Origin: Agromyces mangrovi
GTDB lineage: Bacteria; Actinomycetota; Actinomycetes; Actinomycetales; Microbacteriaceae
Direction of reading: 5' to 3'
DNA length: 64,000 nt
Assembly: GCF_030296695.1 (NCBI RefSeq)
Contig: NZ_AP027737.1
Coordinates: 2,480,001-2,544,000 of the forward strand
Shown: piece after piece, positions 48,686 to 58,302 of the stretch
Position numbering within the stretch: the first letter of the stretch is position 1
How the letters are laid out: each line of letters starts with the position of its first letter
The notes under the pieces: generated by a model
What the model was told of the DNA's origin: nothing
Seen by the model: the letters and a program-made list of their open reading frames with translations, nothing else
Databases searched by the model: none
Position numbers and translations under genes: made by a program

Positions 48686-49582
48686 TCAGGGTATTGCGGC
48701 GGGATGCTCGAGCACGAGCTTGCCCAGGAGGCCCCCGTGCTCCATGCGGCGCTGTGCGTCGTCGATGTCTGCGATGTCGTAGGTGCCCGCGATGGCGGGC
48801 GCGATGCGTCCGGCGCGTACGGCCGGCCAGAGGTCGCGGCGCACGCCGGCCATAGCGTGGCGCCGCTCGTCGGCGGTCAGGCTGCGCAGTGACGAGCCGG
48901 TGAGCACCAGGCGACGGCGGATGACGCTGCGCAGGTCGATCTCGACGGTCGAACCGCCGAGCAGGCCCACCGAGAGCCAGCGGCCCCGAGCCGCCAGCGA
49001 GGTCGACGCGATGAGGGCGACCTCGACGCCGCCGACGAGATCCATGATGACGTCGACCTCGGGGAGGCAGCCGTCCGCGACCGGCGTTACGAATACCGAC
49101 TCGGCACCGAGTGCCCGCAGCGGCTCGACCCATTGCGCGTCCCGTACGAGCGCGATCGGCATCGCACCCAGCGCGCGGGCGGCCTGCACCGCGAGGTGAC
49201 CGACGCCGGAGTTGGCTCCCGTGACGAGCACCCGGTCGCCCGGAGTCACGCCGCCGAGCGCAACGAGGTTCCACCATGCCGTCGCGAGTGCCTCCGGGAG
49301 CACCGCGGCGACCGCCGGATCGATGCCGGAGGCGTCGAGCACAAGACCGGGGTCTGCGTCCACCCACGTGCCGTACCCGCCGCTGCCCAGCAGCGCGCAG
49401 ACTTCGTCACCGGGAGCGAACGTGCCGGTCGGGTCTGCCTCGACACGGCCCGCGCATTCCAGCCCGGGAACGGCGGACTCACCGGGAGGCGGACGATAGT
49501 CGCCGTCGCGCTGCAGCAGATCGGCCCGGTTGACACCCGAGTGCGTCGTGCGAATCCGTACGCGGTCCACTACGCCTGCCAC
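48686..49582 (-). CDS. zinc-independent quinone oxidoreductase / MDR family protein, short N-terminus
   Basis: 298 residues from GTG 49582. VRIRTTHSGVNRADLLQRDGDYRPPPG is the quinone-oxidoreductase signature and GDRVLVTGANSGVGHLAVQAARALGA is the NADP fold. Relatives have about 28 more residues before the signature, covering the first beta strands; here an in-frame stop lies directly upstream and the start already overlaps the hydrolase gene. So the protein is either truncated or affected by a further indel. Confidence 0.85.
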   Translation of the reverse strand: MAGVVDRVRIRTTHSGVNRADLLQRDGDYRPPPGESAVPGLECAGRVEADPTGTFAPGDEVCALLGSGGYGTWVDADPGLVLDASGIDPAVAAVLPEALATAWWNLVALGGVTPGDRVLVTGANSGVGHLAVQAARALGAMPIALVRDAQWVEPLRALGAESVFVTPVADGCLPEVDVIMDLVGGVEVALIASTSLAARGRWLSVGLLGGSTVEIDLRSVIRRRLVLTGSSLRSLTADERRHAMAGVRRDLWPAVRAGRIAPAIAGTYDIADIDDAQRRMEHGGLLGKLVLEHPAAIP

Positions 49583-50763
49583 CTCGGGTCACGGAACTTC
49601 GAAGGCGCGACCGCTCGGCCGTCTCGCACCCGCACGACGCCGTCGCTCAGCACCGTCTCGACGGCGAGCGTCTCGGGGTCGAGCACGAGAAGGTCGGCTG
49701 CGGCCCCGGGGCGGACCAGCCCGAGGTCGCCGCGCTGCAGAGCTTCCGCGGGGTTCGCCGTCACGAGCCCGAACGCCTCTTCCAGCGAGAGGATGCCCTC
49801 GCTCTCGAGGGCCCGCACCGTGCCGAGCAGGTCGAGGTGCCGGTCGTAGAGCTCGTATGAGCCGTCCGCGATCTCGCGTGGAACGGACGCGTTGCCGTCC
49901 GTCGAGAGCGACAGGCGTTCCAGCGGTACTTCGGCATCGAGCAGACGGCGCACCGCCTCGACGGGCGAGAGCGCCCCGGCCACGCGCCCCGGGCGCAGCA
50001 GCGGGTTCACGTCGACGCGGCAGCCCGCGCCGCCGAGCCGGATCGCGGCCGCGAGCGTCTGCTCGGTGTAGTTGGCGTGCGTGACCTGCACGATGGGCCG
50101 GTCCACGCCGGACTCGACGAGCGCGACCTCGAGGTCGCGGGCTGGGTCATCGCCCATTCCGAGGTGGGCGTGCAGGAGGGCGGCGCCGCCGGTCATGCGG
50201 CCCACCCACTCGAGCTCCCGCAAGAGGGAGACGAGCTCTGCGGCATCCGGTGCCGTGGCCAGGTGCTCGCCCAGCGCCACCTTCACGCCGACGAGGTCGG
50301 GGATCAGGTACACATCGGAGCGGATTCCTCCGGTCAGCGTCCGCGGCGGCCAGATGAAGCCGCCGGTCATCGCGACGGCGCGAACGCCCTGCTGCCGGTA
50401 GGCCCGCGCGAGGGCGAGCAGCCCTTCGAGCGGGCGAGTGAGCGGGTCGACGCCGGGCATCGCCACGCACGTCGTGATACCCGCCTCGAGTACGGCATCG
50501 ACCGGCAGTTCCGGGATTCGGCTGGCGTAGCCTCCGCCTCCTCCGCCTCCCATGATGTGGAGGTGGCCGTCGACGAGTCCGGGAGTGACGAGCTTTCCGG
50601 TGCAGTCGAGCTCGATCGCATCCGGTGCGCCCGGGGGAACGGCCTCAGGGCCGGACGCATGCGGCCCGACCCCGAGGATCGTGCCCGCGGCGGTCCAGAC
50701 GTCGGCCGGCACGAAGCCGGTCGGCGAAAGCACCGAGCCGCCGCGGAGCACGTGGAACTGCAT
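49570..50763 (-). CDS. isoaspartyl-dipeptidase-like amidohydrolase
   Basis: 397 residues. Metal site of the amidohydrolase superfamily: GLVDGHLHIMGGGG (the Gly-rich loop is typical of beta-aspartyl dipeptidases), VGVKVALGEH, LLHAHLGMG, VQVTHANYTEQ and the catalytic Asp in LSLSTDGNAS. IadA-type enzymes split beta-aspartyl dipeptides such as beta-Asp-Arg or beta-Asp-Leu. In this cluster of arginine-related enzymes a beta-Asp-Arg substrate is attractive but unproven. Confidence 0.88.
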   Translation of the reverse strand: MQFHVLRGGSVLSPTGFVPADVWTAAGTILGVGPHASGPEAVPPGAPDAIELDCTGKLVTPGLVDGHLHIMGGGGGGGYASRIPELPVDAVLEAGITTCVAMPGVDPLTRPLEGLLALARAYRQQGVRAVAMTGGFIWPPRTLTGGIRSDVYLIPDLVGVKVALGEHLATAPDAAELVSLLRELEWVGRMTGGAALLHAHLGMGDDPARDLEVALVESGVDRPIVQVTHANYTEQTLAAAIRLGGAGCRVDVNPLLRPGRVAGALSPVEAVRRLLDAEVPLERLSLSTDGNASVPREIADGSYELYDRHLDLLGTVRALESEGILSLEEAFGLVTANPAEALQRGDLGLVRPGAAADLLVLDPETLAVETVLSDGVVRVRDGRAVAPSKFRDPRWQA

Positions 50764-50770
50764 GGTGGGA

Positions 50771-51648
50771 CTACTCTCCGCCGTTGATGGTGACCGCGTC
50801 GACCAGCAGGTCGGACAGGCCCCACGTCTCGCCGATCTCGGCGTAGGTGCCGTCGTCGATCAGCGACTGGAGTGCTGCGGCGACCGCGTCGCGCAGCTCG
50901 GTGTTGTCCTTCGCGACGGCGATGCCGACCGGGATCTCCGAGAGCGGCTCGTCGACCAGCGCGTAGGTGTCGGGCTCGAGCTCGCCGGCCATGTACCGCA
51001 CCGACTCCGCACCGCGGATGGTGGCGTCGGCACGACCCTGCTCGAGCTGGATGAGCGCATCGGCGGTGCTCGAGGCGGGGATGATCTCGATCGGCTCGTC
51101 TGCCGCGCAGCGCTCCGCGCTGACCGCGTTCACCGCGTCCTGGTAGCCGACGTCACCCACGTCGATCACGACGCTGCCGCCGCAGAGGTCCTCGACCGTG
51201 GTCAGGTCGGTGCGGTCGATCATCGTGAACAGCTGCGGGCCCGTGCGGAAGTAGTCGACGAAGTCGACCGTCTCGCGACGGCTCTCGAGGTCCTGCATCG
51301 CCGACTCGACGAGGTCGAGGCGACCGGTGGCGAGCGACGGCAGGTACTGCTCGTACGGCTGCTGCTCGAACACCGCCTCGACGCCCAGTCGCTCGGCGAT
51401 GGCGCGGGCGAGGTCGATGTCGAACCCCTGGCGGTTCTCGGGGTCCTCGTCACCCTCCGGCAGGAATGCCATCGGGGGTAGACCGGGCTGTTGCCGATGA
51501 GCAGCTGCCCGGAGTCGGCGATCGCGGCGGGCAGGCCGAACTCGCTCGCCTCCGTGGTGGTCTCAGGGGCCTCGGCGTCGGTCGTCGCACAGGCGGTCAG
51601 CAGGACGCCGACCCCCAAGAGCGCGGCGGCTGTGGCGATGGTGCGCAT
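50771..51648 (-). CDS. amino-acid ABC transporter substrate-binding lipoprotein, frameshifted in this sequence
   Basis: About 292 residues if repaired. Lipobox LLTACATT near residue 19. The family 3 binding fold shows GFDIDLARAIAERLGVEAVFEQQPYEQYLPSLATGRLDLV-type features (FDIDLARAIAERLG). The frame breaks at the GGGGG at 51474-51478; one more G restores SPVYPPMAFLPEGD. Its permease and ATPase are encoded across the PucR gene on the other strand. Confidence 0.88.
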
Positions 51649-51827
51649 GTGTTGCTCCTTACTGTGCGGCCCCGCAGGGCGGGCCGCGACTGGTGAGAGT
51701 CGGGTGTTGGTGCTGGGTTATGAACACCCTGCACGCGCTCGATCGCCGGAGTCACTCACCATCTTGTCGAGTTTTCGCCTCGTACCTACACTGATGGTCC
51801 ATCTTCGCACCGAGTCGGGAGTCTCCC

Positions 51828-53369
51828 ATGGTCGTGAGTATCGAGCGCATCGCCCGCCTGCCCGAGTTGCGGTCGCCCATCGTCGCAGGTGCCCGGGGCG
51901 CGGAGCGTGAGATCCGGTGGGTGCACGTCTCAGAAGTCGAGGACCCCACGCCGTGGCTGCAGGGCGGCGAGCTCCTGCTGACGACAGGTTTGCGCCTGCA
52001 CAGCGGCGACGAACTCGCCGCCTTCGTGCGGCGGTTGTCGGACGCCGGCGTCGCGGGGATCGGCTTCGGCATCGGCCTCGAGCACGAGACGGTGCCCGAT
52101 GAGATGCTCCGCGAGGCAGACGAGCTCGGCATCCCGCTCCTCGAGATTCCCGTCGACGTGCCCTACATCTCGATCTCCGAGGCGGTGTCGAACATGCTCG
52201 CGGCGGAGCGGTACGAAGCCATCACGCAGGCGTTCGAGGCGCAGCAGGCGTTGACGAGGGCCGCGCTCGCAGGCTCGGGAGAGACGCTCGTCCACGAGAT
52301 CTCCCGCCAGCTGCGCGGGTGGGCCGTCAGTACGGACGGCTCCGGCCGCCCTACCGCTGCCTGGCCGAACGCGGCCGCCGCGAATGTCTCCGAACTGCTC
52401 CCCGACCTGATGCGCGCCCGTCACCAGGCGTCGCCGACGGCCACCGCGATCGTCGCCGACGGTGCATCCACCGTGATCCACTCGCTCACCACCGACGGGC
52501 TTCCCCGGGGCTTTCTGATCGCCGGCGTCGACCGGTCGATGGGCACGTTCGAGCGCCTCGTACTGCAGGCGGCCGTCTCCCTCCTGACGTTGGAGTCGGA
52601 GCGTACCCGCGTACTCAACTCGCGTCTCCGGCGTTTGCAGGCAGATGCGCTGCGTCAGCTCCTGCGCAGCAGGAAGCCTCCGTTCGACGCCGGCCGCCAG
52701 ATCGCCGGCTGGAATCTCGACCCGCTCGAGCTGCGCGTCGCGGTGGTCGCCGTGCCCAACGATGCCGCGCCGACCGCGCTCGACGGACTGTTCGGCGCGC
52801 TCGCCGACCACGAGTTGCCGGGCGTCGCATGTCAGGTCTCCTCCGATTCCCGAGGAGCCCAGCTCGCTCTGCTCGTCGGCAGCGACCTCGACCTCGACAT
52901 GCTCTTCGACGCCGCGGGGCTCCCCGGCAGCACGGTGATCGGCATCGGCGAGTCTGTCGCGGTCGACGAGCTGCACCGCGGGTACCGCACCGCGGTCAAC
53001 GCTGCCTCCATCGGCCGCCTGGAGCGGCGGCGAACCACTCGCTTCGACGAACTCCCGGCGCTCCAGCTGCTCTTGCGTGGCGAGGAGTCCGCCACGGTCC
53101 GCTCGTTCGCCACTCGTGTGCTCGGTCCGTTGGCCGCGCCCGTCACCGATGCGAAGTCGATCGAGTTGCGCCGCACCCTCGACGCGTTCCTCAGCGCGAA
53201 CGGGCATTGGAACGAGGCCGCCGCTTCCCTCGGTGTCCACCGGCACACTTTGAAGGCACGGATCGGCCGCATCCATGAGTTGACCGGCCGCGATCCCGAC
53301 TCCGCATACTCGCGGATGGAGCTCTGGCTCGCGGTGGTCGCGGAGGGTGCGATCGAAGCAGACGACTAG
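51828..53369 (+). CDS. PucR family transcriptional regulator
   Basis: 513 residues. N-terminal PucR ligand domain (residues 1-130: WVHVSEVEDPTPWLQGGELLLTTGL), a central GGDEF-like regulatory segment and C-terminal HTH_30 (LDAFLSANGHWNEAAASLGVHRHTLKARIGRIHELTG). PucR proteins commonly sense nitrogen compounds such as purines, allantoin or amino acids. Divergent from the binding protein and directly before the permease genes, it is the evident regulator of the whole cluster. Confidence 0.93.
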   Translation: MVVSIERIARLPELRSPIVAGARGAEREIRWVHVSEVEDPTPWLQGGELLLTTGLRLHSGDELAAFVRRLSDAGVAGIGFGIGLEHETVPDEMLREADELGIPLLEIPVDVPYISISEAVSNMLAAERYEAITQAFEAQQALTRAALAGSGETLVHEISRQLRGWAVSTDGSGRPTAAWPNAAAANVSELLPDLMRARHQASPTATAIVADGASTVIHSLTTDGLPRGFLIAGVDRSMGTFERLVLQAAVSLLTLESERTRVLNSRLRRLQADALRQLLRSRKPPFDAGRQIAGWNLDPLELRVAVVAVPNDAAPTALDGLFGALADHELPGVACQVSSDSRGAQLALLVGSDLDLDMLFDAAGLPGSTVIGIGESVAVDELHRGYRTAVNAASIGRLERRRTTRFDELPALQLLLRGEESATVRSFATRVLGPLAAPVTDAKSIELRRTLDAFLSANGHWNEAAASLGVHRHTLKARIGRIHELTGRDPDSAYSRMELWLAVVAEGAIEADD

Positions 53370-53471
53370 GTTTCGACCGGATGCACACCTCGTGCGACCG
53401 AATCACGACATTCTGTCGACTGCGCGCGACTCGCTCGATGGGTTTACTGGACTCACCCGAGAGGAGCACGG

Positions 53472-54368
53472 ATGACCGACCCCAACGACCTGCTCGACGT
53501 GCGACGGCATCGACGTCGCCACGTCGGACGATGGCTCTGGGCCGTCGTCATCCTCGTGGCCGCCGCGTGGGTGGTGCGCGCCTTCGCCCTCGGTGATATC
53601 GAGTGGCCCATCGTCGCCCAGTACTTCACCGCCGACCTGATCCTCCGCGGGCTCGTCAACACGATCGTCATCACCATCACCTCGATGCTGCTCGGCATCG
53701 TGCTCGGCGTGATCGTCGCGGTCATGCGGCTGTCGAGCAATCCGGTCGCCCAGGCGGTGGCAGCCGCCTACGTCTGGTTCTTCCGAGGCGTGCCTGTGCT
53801 GCTCCAGCTGCTGCTCTGGTACAACCTCGCCCTGGTCTTCCCGACCATCGGCATCCCGGGCATCTGGGAGGAACGCACCATCGTCCTGATGACACCGTTC
53901 CTCGCCACACTCCTCGGACTCGGGCTCCACCAGAGCGCCTACACCGCGGAGATCGTGCGTGGCGGCATCCTCTCGGTCGACCGAGGGCAGACCGAGGCCG
54001 CGAACTCGCTCGGCATCAGCGGCGTCGCCGTACTCCGGCGGATCGTGCTCCCGCAGGCGATGCGCGTGATCATCCCGCCGCTGGGCAACGAGGTCATCTC
54101 GACGTTGAAGACCTCGTCGCTGGCTGCGGTCGTCACCTATGGCGAGCTGCTCCAGAGCGCGCAGCTCATCTACTACGCCAACAACCGCATCATCGAACTG
54201 CTCATCGTGGTGACCATCTGGTACCTGATCATCGTGTCGATCCTCGCGGTCGGGCAGTTCTTCCTCGAGCGCAGGGTCGGGCGCGGGTTCGCCCGCCGAA
54301 CGCCCGGTGTCGGTCGAGCACGCGGTCGCACCGGCAAGGTGCTCGCGGGAAGCGGGAGCGAAGCATGA
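53472..54368 (+). CDS. polar amino-acid ABC transporter permease
   Basis: 298 residues. His/Glu/Gln/Arg-type permease: [49 protein letters not shown] and [31 protein letters not shown]. Only one permease gene is present, so it presumably acts as a homodimer. Ends inside the ATPase start. Confidence 0.94.
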   Translation: MTDPNDLLDVRRHRRRHVGRWLWAVVILVAAAWVVRAFALGDIEWPIVAQYFTADLILRGLVNTIVITITSMLLGIVLGVIVAVMRLSSNPVAQAVAAAYVWFFRGVPVLLQLLLWYNLALVFPTIGIPGIWEERTIVLMTPFLATLLGLGLHQSAYTAEIVRGGILSVDRGQTEAANSLGISGVAVLRRIVLPQAMRVIIPPLGNEVISTLKTSSLAAVVTYGELLQSAQLIYYANNRIIELLIVVTIWYLIIVSILAVGQFFLERRVGRGFARRTPGVGRARGRTGKVLAGSGSEA

Positions 54369-55153
54369 CGCAGGCGATCGTCCAGGCGCGCGGCGTGACG
54401 AAGAGCTTCGGACACCTCGAGGTCCTCACAGGTATCGATCTGTCCGTGGGCCGCGGCGAAGTGGTCTGCCTGATGGGGCCGTCCGGGTCGGGCAAGAGCA
54501 CGTTCCTGCGGTGCATCAACCGACTCGAGAACCCGGACGGTGGGGTGATCGTGGTCGGCGATCACGTCATGGGCTGGCGCGAGTCGGGCGGGGAGCTGTA
54601 CGAGCTGTCGCCGAAGGAACTCGCACAGCAGCGCGCCGGCATCGGCATGGTGTTCCAGAGGTTCAACCTCTTCCCGCACATGACCGCGCTCGAGAACGTC
54701 ATCGAGGCGCCGGTGCAGACGAAGCAACTGACGAAGCGCGATGCCGTGGAGCGTGCGCGCACCCTGCTCGAACGGGTCGGGCTCGCGGAGAAGGCCGACG
54801 CCTACCCCTCGGAGCTGTCGGGCGGCCAGCAGCAACGCGTCGCGATCGCACGGGCGCTCGCCACAAACCCCTACCTGATGCTCTTCGACGAGCCGACGTC
54901 AGCGCTCGATCCCGAGCTCGTCGGCGAAGTCCTCGACGTCATGCGTGGCCTCGCCGCGGAGGGCATGACGATGATCGTCGTCACGCACGAGGCGTCCTTC
55001 GCCCGCGACGTGGCCGACCGGATCGTGTTCATGGACGGCGGTCGCATCGTCGAGGAGGGCGCGCCCGACGAGATCCTCGTGCATCCGCAGCATCCGCGCA
55101 CTAAGGACTTCCTGGCCCGCGTCTCGGGCGCACACGGCCCGGCCAACCACTGA
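54365..55153 (+). CDS. polar amino-acid ABC transporter ATPase
   Basis: 262 residues. Walker [11 protein letters not shown]-loop [17 protein letters not shown], signature [16 protein letters not shown], Walker [17 protein letters not shown], switch VVTHE. GlnQ/HisP type. Coupled to the permease by an ATGA overlap and followed 22 bases later by the ureohydrolase gene. Confidence 0.95.
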   Translation: MTQAIVQARGVTKSFGHLEVLTGIDLSVGRGEVVCLMGPSGSGKSTFLRCINRLENPDGGVIVVGDHVMGWRESGGELYELSPKELAQQRAGIGMVFQRFNLFPHMTALENVIEAPVQTKQLTKRDAVERARTLLERVGLAEKADAYPSELSGGQQQRVAIARALATNPYLMLFDEPTSALDPELVGEVLDVMRGLAAEGMTMIVVTHEASFARDVADRIVFMDGGRIVEEGAPDEILVHPQHPRTKDFLARVSGAHGPANH

Positions 55154-55175
55154 ACCCCGACCAGAAAGGTCACGA

Positions 55176-56113
55176 ATGACGTCCTCCACGACTCCCCGCG
55201 CCTACGACCTGTGGGGTGTTCCCTTCGACGGCGGCTCCACGCTCGGCCGGCCGGGTTCGCGCTACGCGCCGGCACGCATCCGCGAGTCCCTCGGCTGGAT
55301 CACGCAGCGCATCCAGGGCGACGAGGTCTACTCGCTCGAGTCGAACTCGGTGCACGTGCTGCGTACCGACATGATCGACGACCGCGGCAACGCTGAGTTG
55401 CAGGAGCATGACCTCGAGGCATCCCTTCGGAACTGCTCGCAGGTCGTCTCGGAGTCGCTCGGTCGCGGCCGCGTGCCGATCGTGCTCGGCGGCGACGACT
55501 CGCTGCTGTTCCCCGTCGCGCGTGGCATGCACGACGCGCTCGGCGGCCGCATCGGCATCATCCACTTCGATGCGCACCTCGACCTGCTCGACTCGAACCC
55601 GCACCAGGGACGGTTCAGCCAGTCCAGCGGCATGCGTCGCAGCCTCGAGCTCGATCGCATCGGGCCCGCCGATTGCATCCAGGTGGCATCGCGTCACTTC
55701 AACTTCCCGTCGTCGGGAGCGTTCAAGCACGACCATGGGCTGGCGCACATCACCGCGCGCGAGTTCCAGTCGCTCGGTCCCGCTGAGGCCGCGCGTCAGA
55801 TCTTGGACCATGTCTCGGGGGCCGACCACTTGTTCCTGTCGTTCGACATCGACGCGATCGACCCGGCATTCGCGCCCGGGTCGGGTGCGCACGAACCCGG
55901 CGGGCTGACCTCGGGGAGGCCCTCGAGGTCGTGCGCCTGCTGGCGCCGCACTGCGAGGCGCTTGCGATCACGGAGGTGAACCCGATGGTGGACCTCGCCG
56001 ACGCGACCTCGACGCTCGCCGCGTACCTTCTGTTCCACTTCGCGGTGTTCGGCTCGCACGGTGCGGTTCCCCAGGTATCCGGCGACACGGCGGCGGTCGA
56101 GGCTGCGTCGTGA
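55176..56113 (+). CDS. ureohydrolase (arginase/agmatinase family), frameshifted in this sequence
   Basis: About 312 residues if repaired. Metal motifs IIHFDAHLDLLD and LSFDIDAIDPAFAPGSGAHEPGGLT. The first metal motif reads GGDDSLLFP, with Asp where arginases and agmatinases have His. The frame breaks at the GGGG at 55913-55916; one more G restores SGEALEVVRLLAPHCEALAITEVNP. Hydrolyses a guanidino compound to urea and an amine or amino acid; substrate unknown. Coupled to the lyase gene by ATGA-type overlap. Confidence 0.88.
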
Positions 56114-57609
56114 CGGAGCCCGCGGGGTACGACGGGTTCCGCGGTGAGGGCGGGCGCCTCGCCGAGGCGCAGCTCGATCACCTGCAGACGCATCGCACGA
56201 GCCTCCTCGGCGACTCGCTGCCCTACATCCACGAGTTCGACAAGGCGCACCTCGTGGCCCTCGCCGAGGCCGACCTGCTGACGTCCGACGAGGCATCGGC
56301 GCTGCTTTCCGCGATGCGGGAGATGGAGCGTGAGGGCATTGCAGAGGCGCGGGAGCGCGCGGGCGGCGGCATGCACTCCGCAGAGCACTACCTGATCGGC
56401 CGCTTGGGCATCGCGCTGGGTGGGCGGATCAACCTCGGTCGCAGTTCGGGCGACCTGATCGAGGTCGCGCGGCGACTCACGGTGCGCTCGCAGCTCGACG
56501 TCCTGCTCGGACGTCTCGCAGGCCTCCGAGCGGCGTTGCTGGCCCTCGCGGAGGCGCACGCCGAGACGGTCATGCCCGGCTACACGCACGGACAGCACGC
56601 GCAGCCCACGACGCTCGGCCATTGGGCGGCCATGTTCGAACGCGCGCTGGCACGCGACACGGCGCGCGTGGAGGAGGCGTACGCGCGAGTGAACCTCTCA
56701 CCCGCAGGCGCCGCGATCATGACCGGGAGTGACTTCCCGCTGGATCGCGCCCGCACTGCGGAACTGCTCGGCTTCGATGCGCCGCTCGCGAACACGATGG
56801 ACGCAATCCTCAGCCACGACCTCGAGATGGAACTCGCTGCGGTCTACGCGGTCGACGGTGCGACCCTCGGTCGCATGGCGGACGACCTCTTCCTCTGGAC
56901 CACGGTCGAGTTCGACTTCATCGAACTGCCCGATCGGTTCTGCGGCACCAGCTCGATCATGCCCCAGAAGAAGAACCCCGATGCGCTCGAGGCAGTCAAG
57001 TCGGCCGCGGGCCAGTCGCTCGGTGTGCTGGTCTCCATCGTCTCCGCCGAACGGGGGCCCACCGGGTTCCCGATCCTCGAGCGGCGCTCGACCCAGGACG
57101 CGCTCTGGGCGACGGCGAAAGACCTCGCGACCAAGGCCGGCGACCTGACCGGGATCATCGCCGACATGTCGGTGCATTCCGATCGCATGGAGCGTGCCGC
57201 GGGTTCGCACTGGGCACAGGTCACCGACCTGTCGAGCGCCCTGGTGCGCACGACCGGCATCGATTGGCGGCGGGCACACCAGATCGTCGGGCGATTCGTG
57301 CGTGACTGCATCGACGCGGGCGTGACGCCGGGCGCAGCGACGGTTGCGCACTTGGATGCGGTCACAGCTGAGGTGCTCGGTGGGCCGAGCGGACTTTCGG
57401 AGGCTGAGTTCGCCGAGGTGATGTCGGCTCGAGCGTTCGTCGAACGCCGGGTCATGTTCGGGGCGCCCGCGCCGTCGGCAGTCCTTCGAGAGGTCACGAG
57501 TGCGCGCATCGAACTCAAGGCACTGGTCGCCCGCAACGGCGCGCGCGAGCGGCGTGCCGTGGAGGCACACGTGCTCCTCGAGCAGGAGGTCGACCGTCTC
57601 ACCGCGTGA
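56110..57609 (+). CDS. argininosuccinate-lyase-like enzyme
   Basis: 499 residues, longer than the usual 460 of biosynthetic ArgH. Superfamily signatures: GMHSAEHYLIGRLG, PGYTHGQHAQPTTLGHW and the mobile loop GTSSIMPQKKNPDALE with catalytic Ser. The gene is in a catabolic-looking cluster with a PucR regulator and importer, not with arg biosynthetic genes. It probably splits an N-succinyl-type adduct, releasing fumarate and an amine such as arginine; related lyases act on argininosuccinate or EDDS. Confidence 0.9.
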   Translation: MTEPAGYDGFRGEGGRLAEAQLDHLQTHRTSLLGDSLPYIHEFDKAHLVALAEADLLTSDEASALLSAMREMEREGIAEARERAGGGMHSAEHYLIGRLGIALGGRINLGRSSGDLIEVARRLTVRSQLDVLLGRLAGLRAALLALAEAHAETVMPGYTHGQHAQPTTLGHWAAMFERALARDTARVEEAYARVNLSPAGAAIMTGSDFPLDRARTAELLGFDAPLANTMDAILSHDLEMELAAVYAVDGATLGRMADDLFLWTTVEFDFIELPDRFCGTSSIMPQKKNPDALEAVKSAAGQSLGVLVSIVSAERGPTGFPILERRSTQDALWATAKDLATKAGDLTGIIADMSVHSDRMERAAGSHWAQVTDLSSALVRTTGIDWRRAHQIVGRFVRDCIDAGVTPGAATVAHLDAVTAEVLGGPSGLSEAEFAEVMSARAFVERRVMFGAPAPSAVLREVTSARIELKALVARNGARERRAVEAHVLLEQEVDRLTA

Positions 57610-57635
57610 CGGCGGCGCGGCGTAGCGTGTGAGGC

Positions 57636-58259
57636 GTGGCCGACGCGGAGAAGTACGACGTCAAGCGGGCGCGGCGCGAGCTCTACGGGGCATCCGCTCG
57701 CGATTTCGTGCTCGTGGACGTGCCGCCCATGCGGTACCTCGCCGTCGACGGGCACGGCGACCCGAACACGGCGCGCGCGTACGCCGAGGCGATCGAGGCG
57801 CTGTACCCGGTGGCGTACGCGGTGAAGTTCGCCTCCAAGCGTGCGGGCCGCGACTTCGTGGTGGCGCCGCTCGAGGGGCTGTGGCGGGCCGACGACCCGT
57901 CGGCGTTCGTGCGCCGCGACAAGAGCGCCTGGAGCTGGACGATGCTGATCGCGCAACCCGACTGGGTGGACGAGCAGATGGTGGCGGATGCCGTCTCCGG
58001 CGCCCGCGCGAAGGCCGATCGGCCTGCGCTCGACCTCGTCGAGCTGCGGGAGGTGCGCGAGGGGCGGTCGGCGCAGATCCTGCACGTCGGGCCCTATGAC
58101 GCAGAGGGACCGACGCTCGCATGGCTGCACGACGAGTGGATGCCCGCGCACGGGCTCACCTTCAACGGCGACCACCACGAGATCTACCTGGGCGACGCGC
58201 GGCGCACCGCGCCCGAGAAGCTCCGCACGATCCTGCGGCAGCCGGTGCGGCCAGCCTGA
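57636..58259 (+). CDS. GyrI-like small-molecule-binding domain protein
   Basis: 207 residues from GTG 57636. YDVKRARRELYGASARDFVLVDVPPMRYLAVDGHGDPNT and ILHVGPYDAEGPTLAWLHDEWM match the stand-alone GyrI-like proteins found next to many regulators. Probably binds a hydrophobic ligand. No obvious link to the lyase gene 26 bases upstream. Confidence 0.9.
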   Translation: MADAEKYDVKRARRELYGASARDFVLVDVPPMRYLAVDGHGDPNTARAYAEAIEALYPVAYAVKFASKRAGRDFVVAPLEGLWRADDPSAFVRRDKSAWSWTMLIAQPDWVDEQMVADAVSGARAKADRPALDLVELREVREGRSAQILHVGPYDAEGPTLAWLHDEWMPAHGLTFNGDHHEIYLGDARRTAPEKLRTILRQPVRPA

Positions 58260-58280
58260 GTGACACCTGTGCAGGATTAT

Positions 58281-58296
58281 TAGCTACAGCTATAAT
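58281..58296 (+). promoter_or_regulatory. TAGCT-AC-AGCTA dyad overlapping a perfect TATAAT
   Basis: Dyad at 58281-58292; TATAAT at 58291-58296 is six bases before the XRE ATG at 58303. The layout predicts a leaderless mRNA repressed by the XRE protein itself. Confidence 0.7.
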
Positions 58297-58302
58297 TGGC
58301 AC

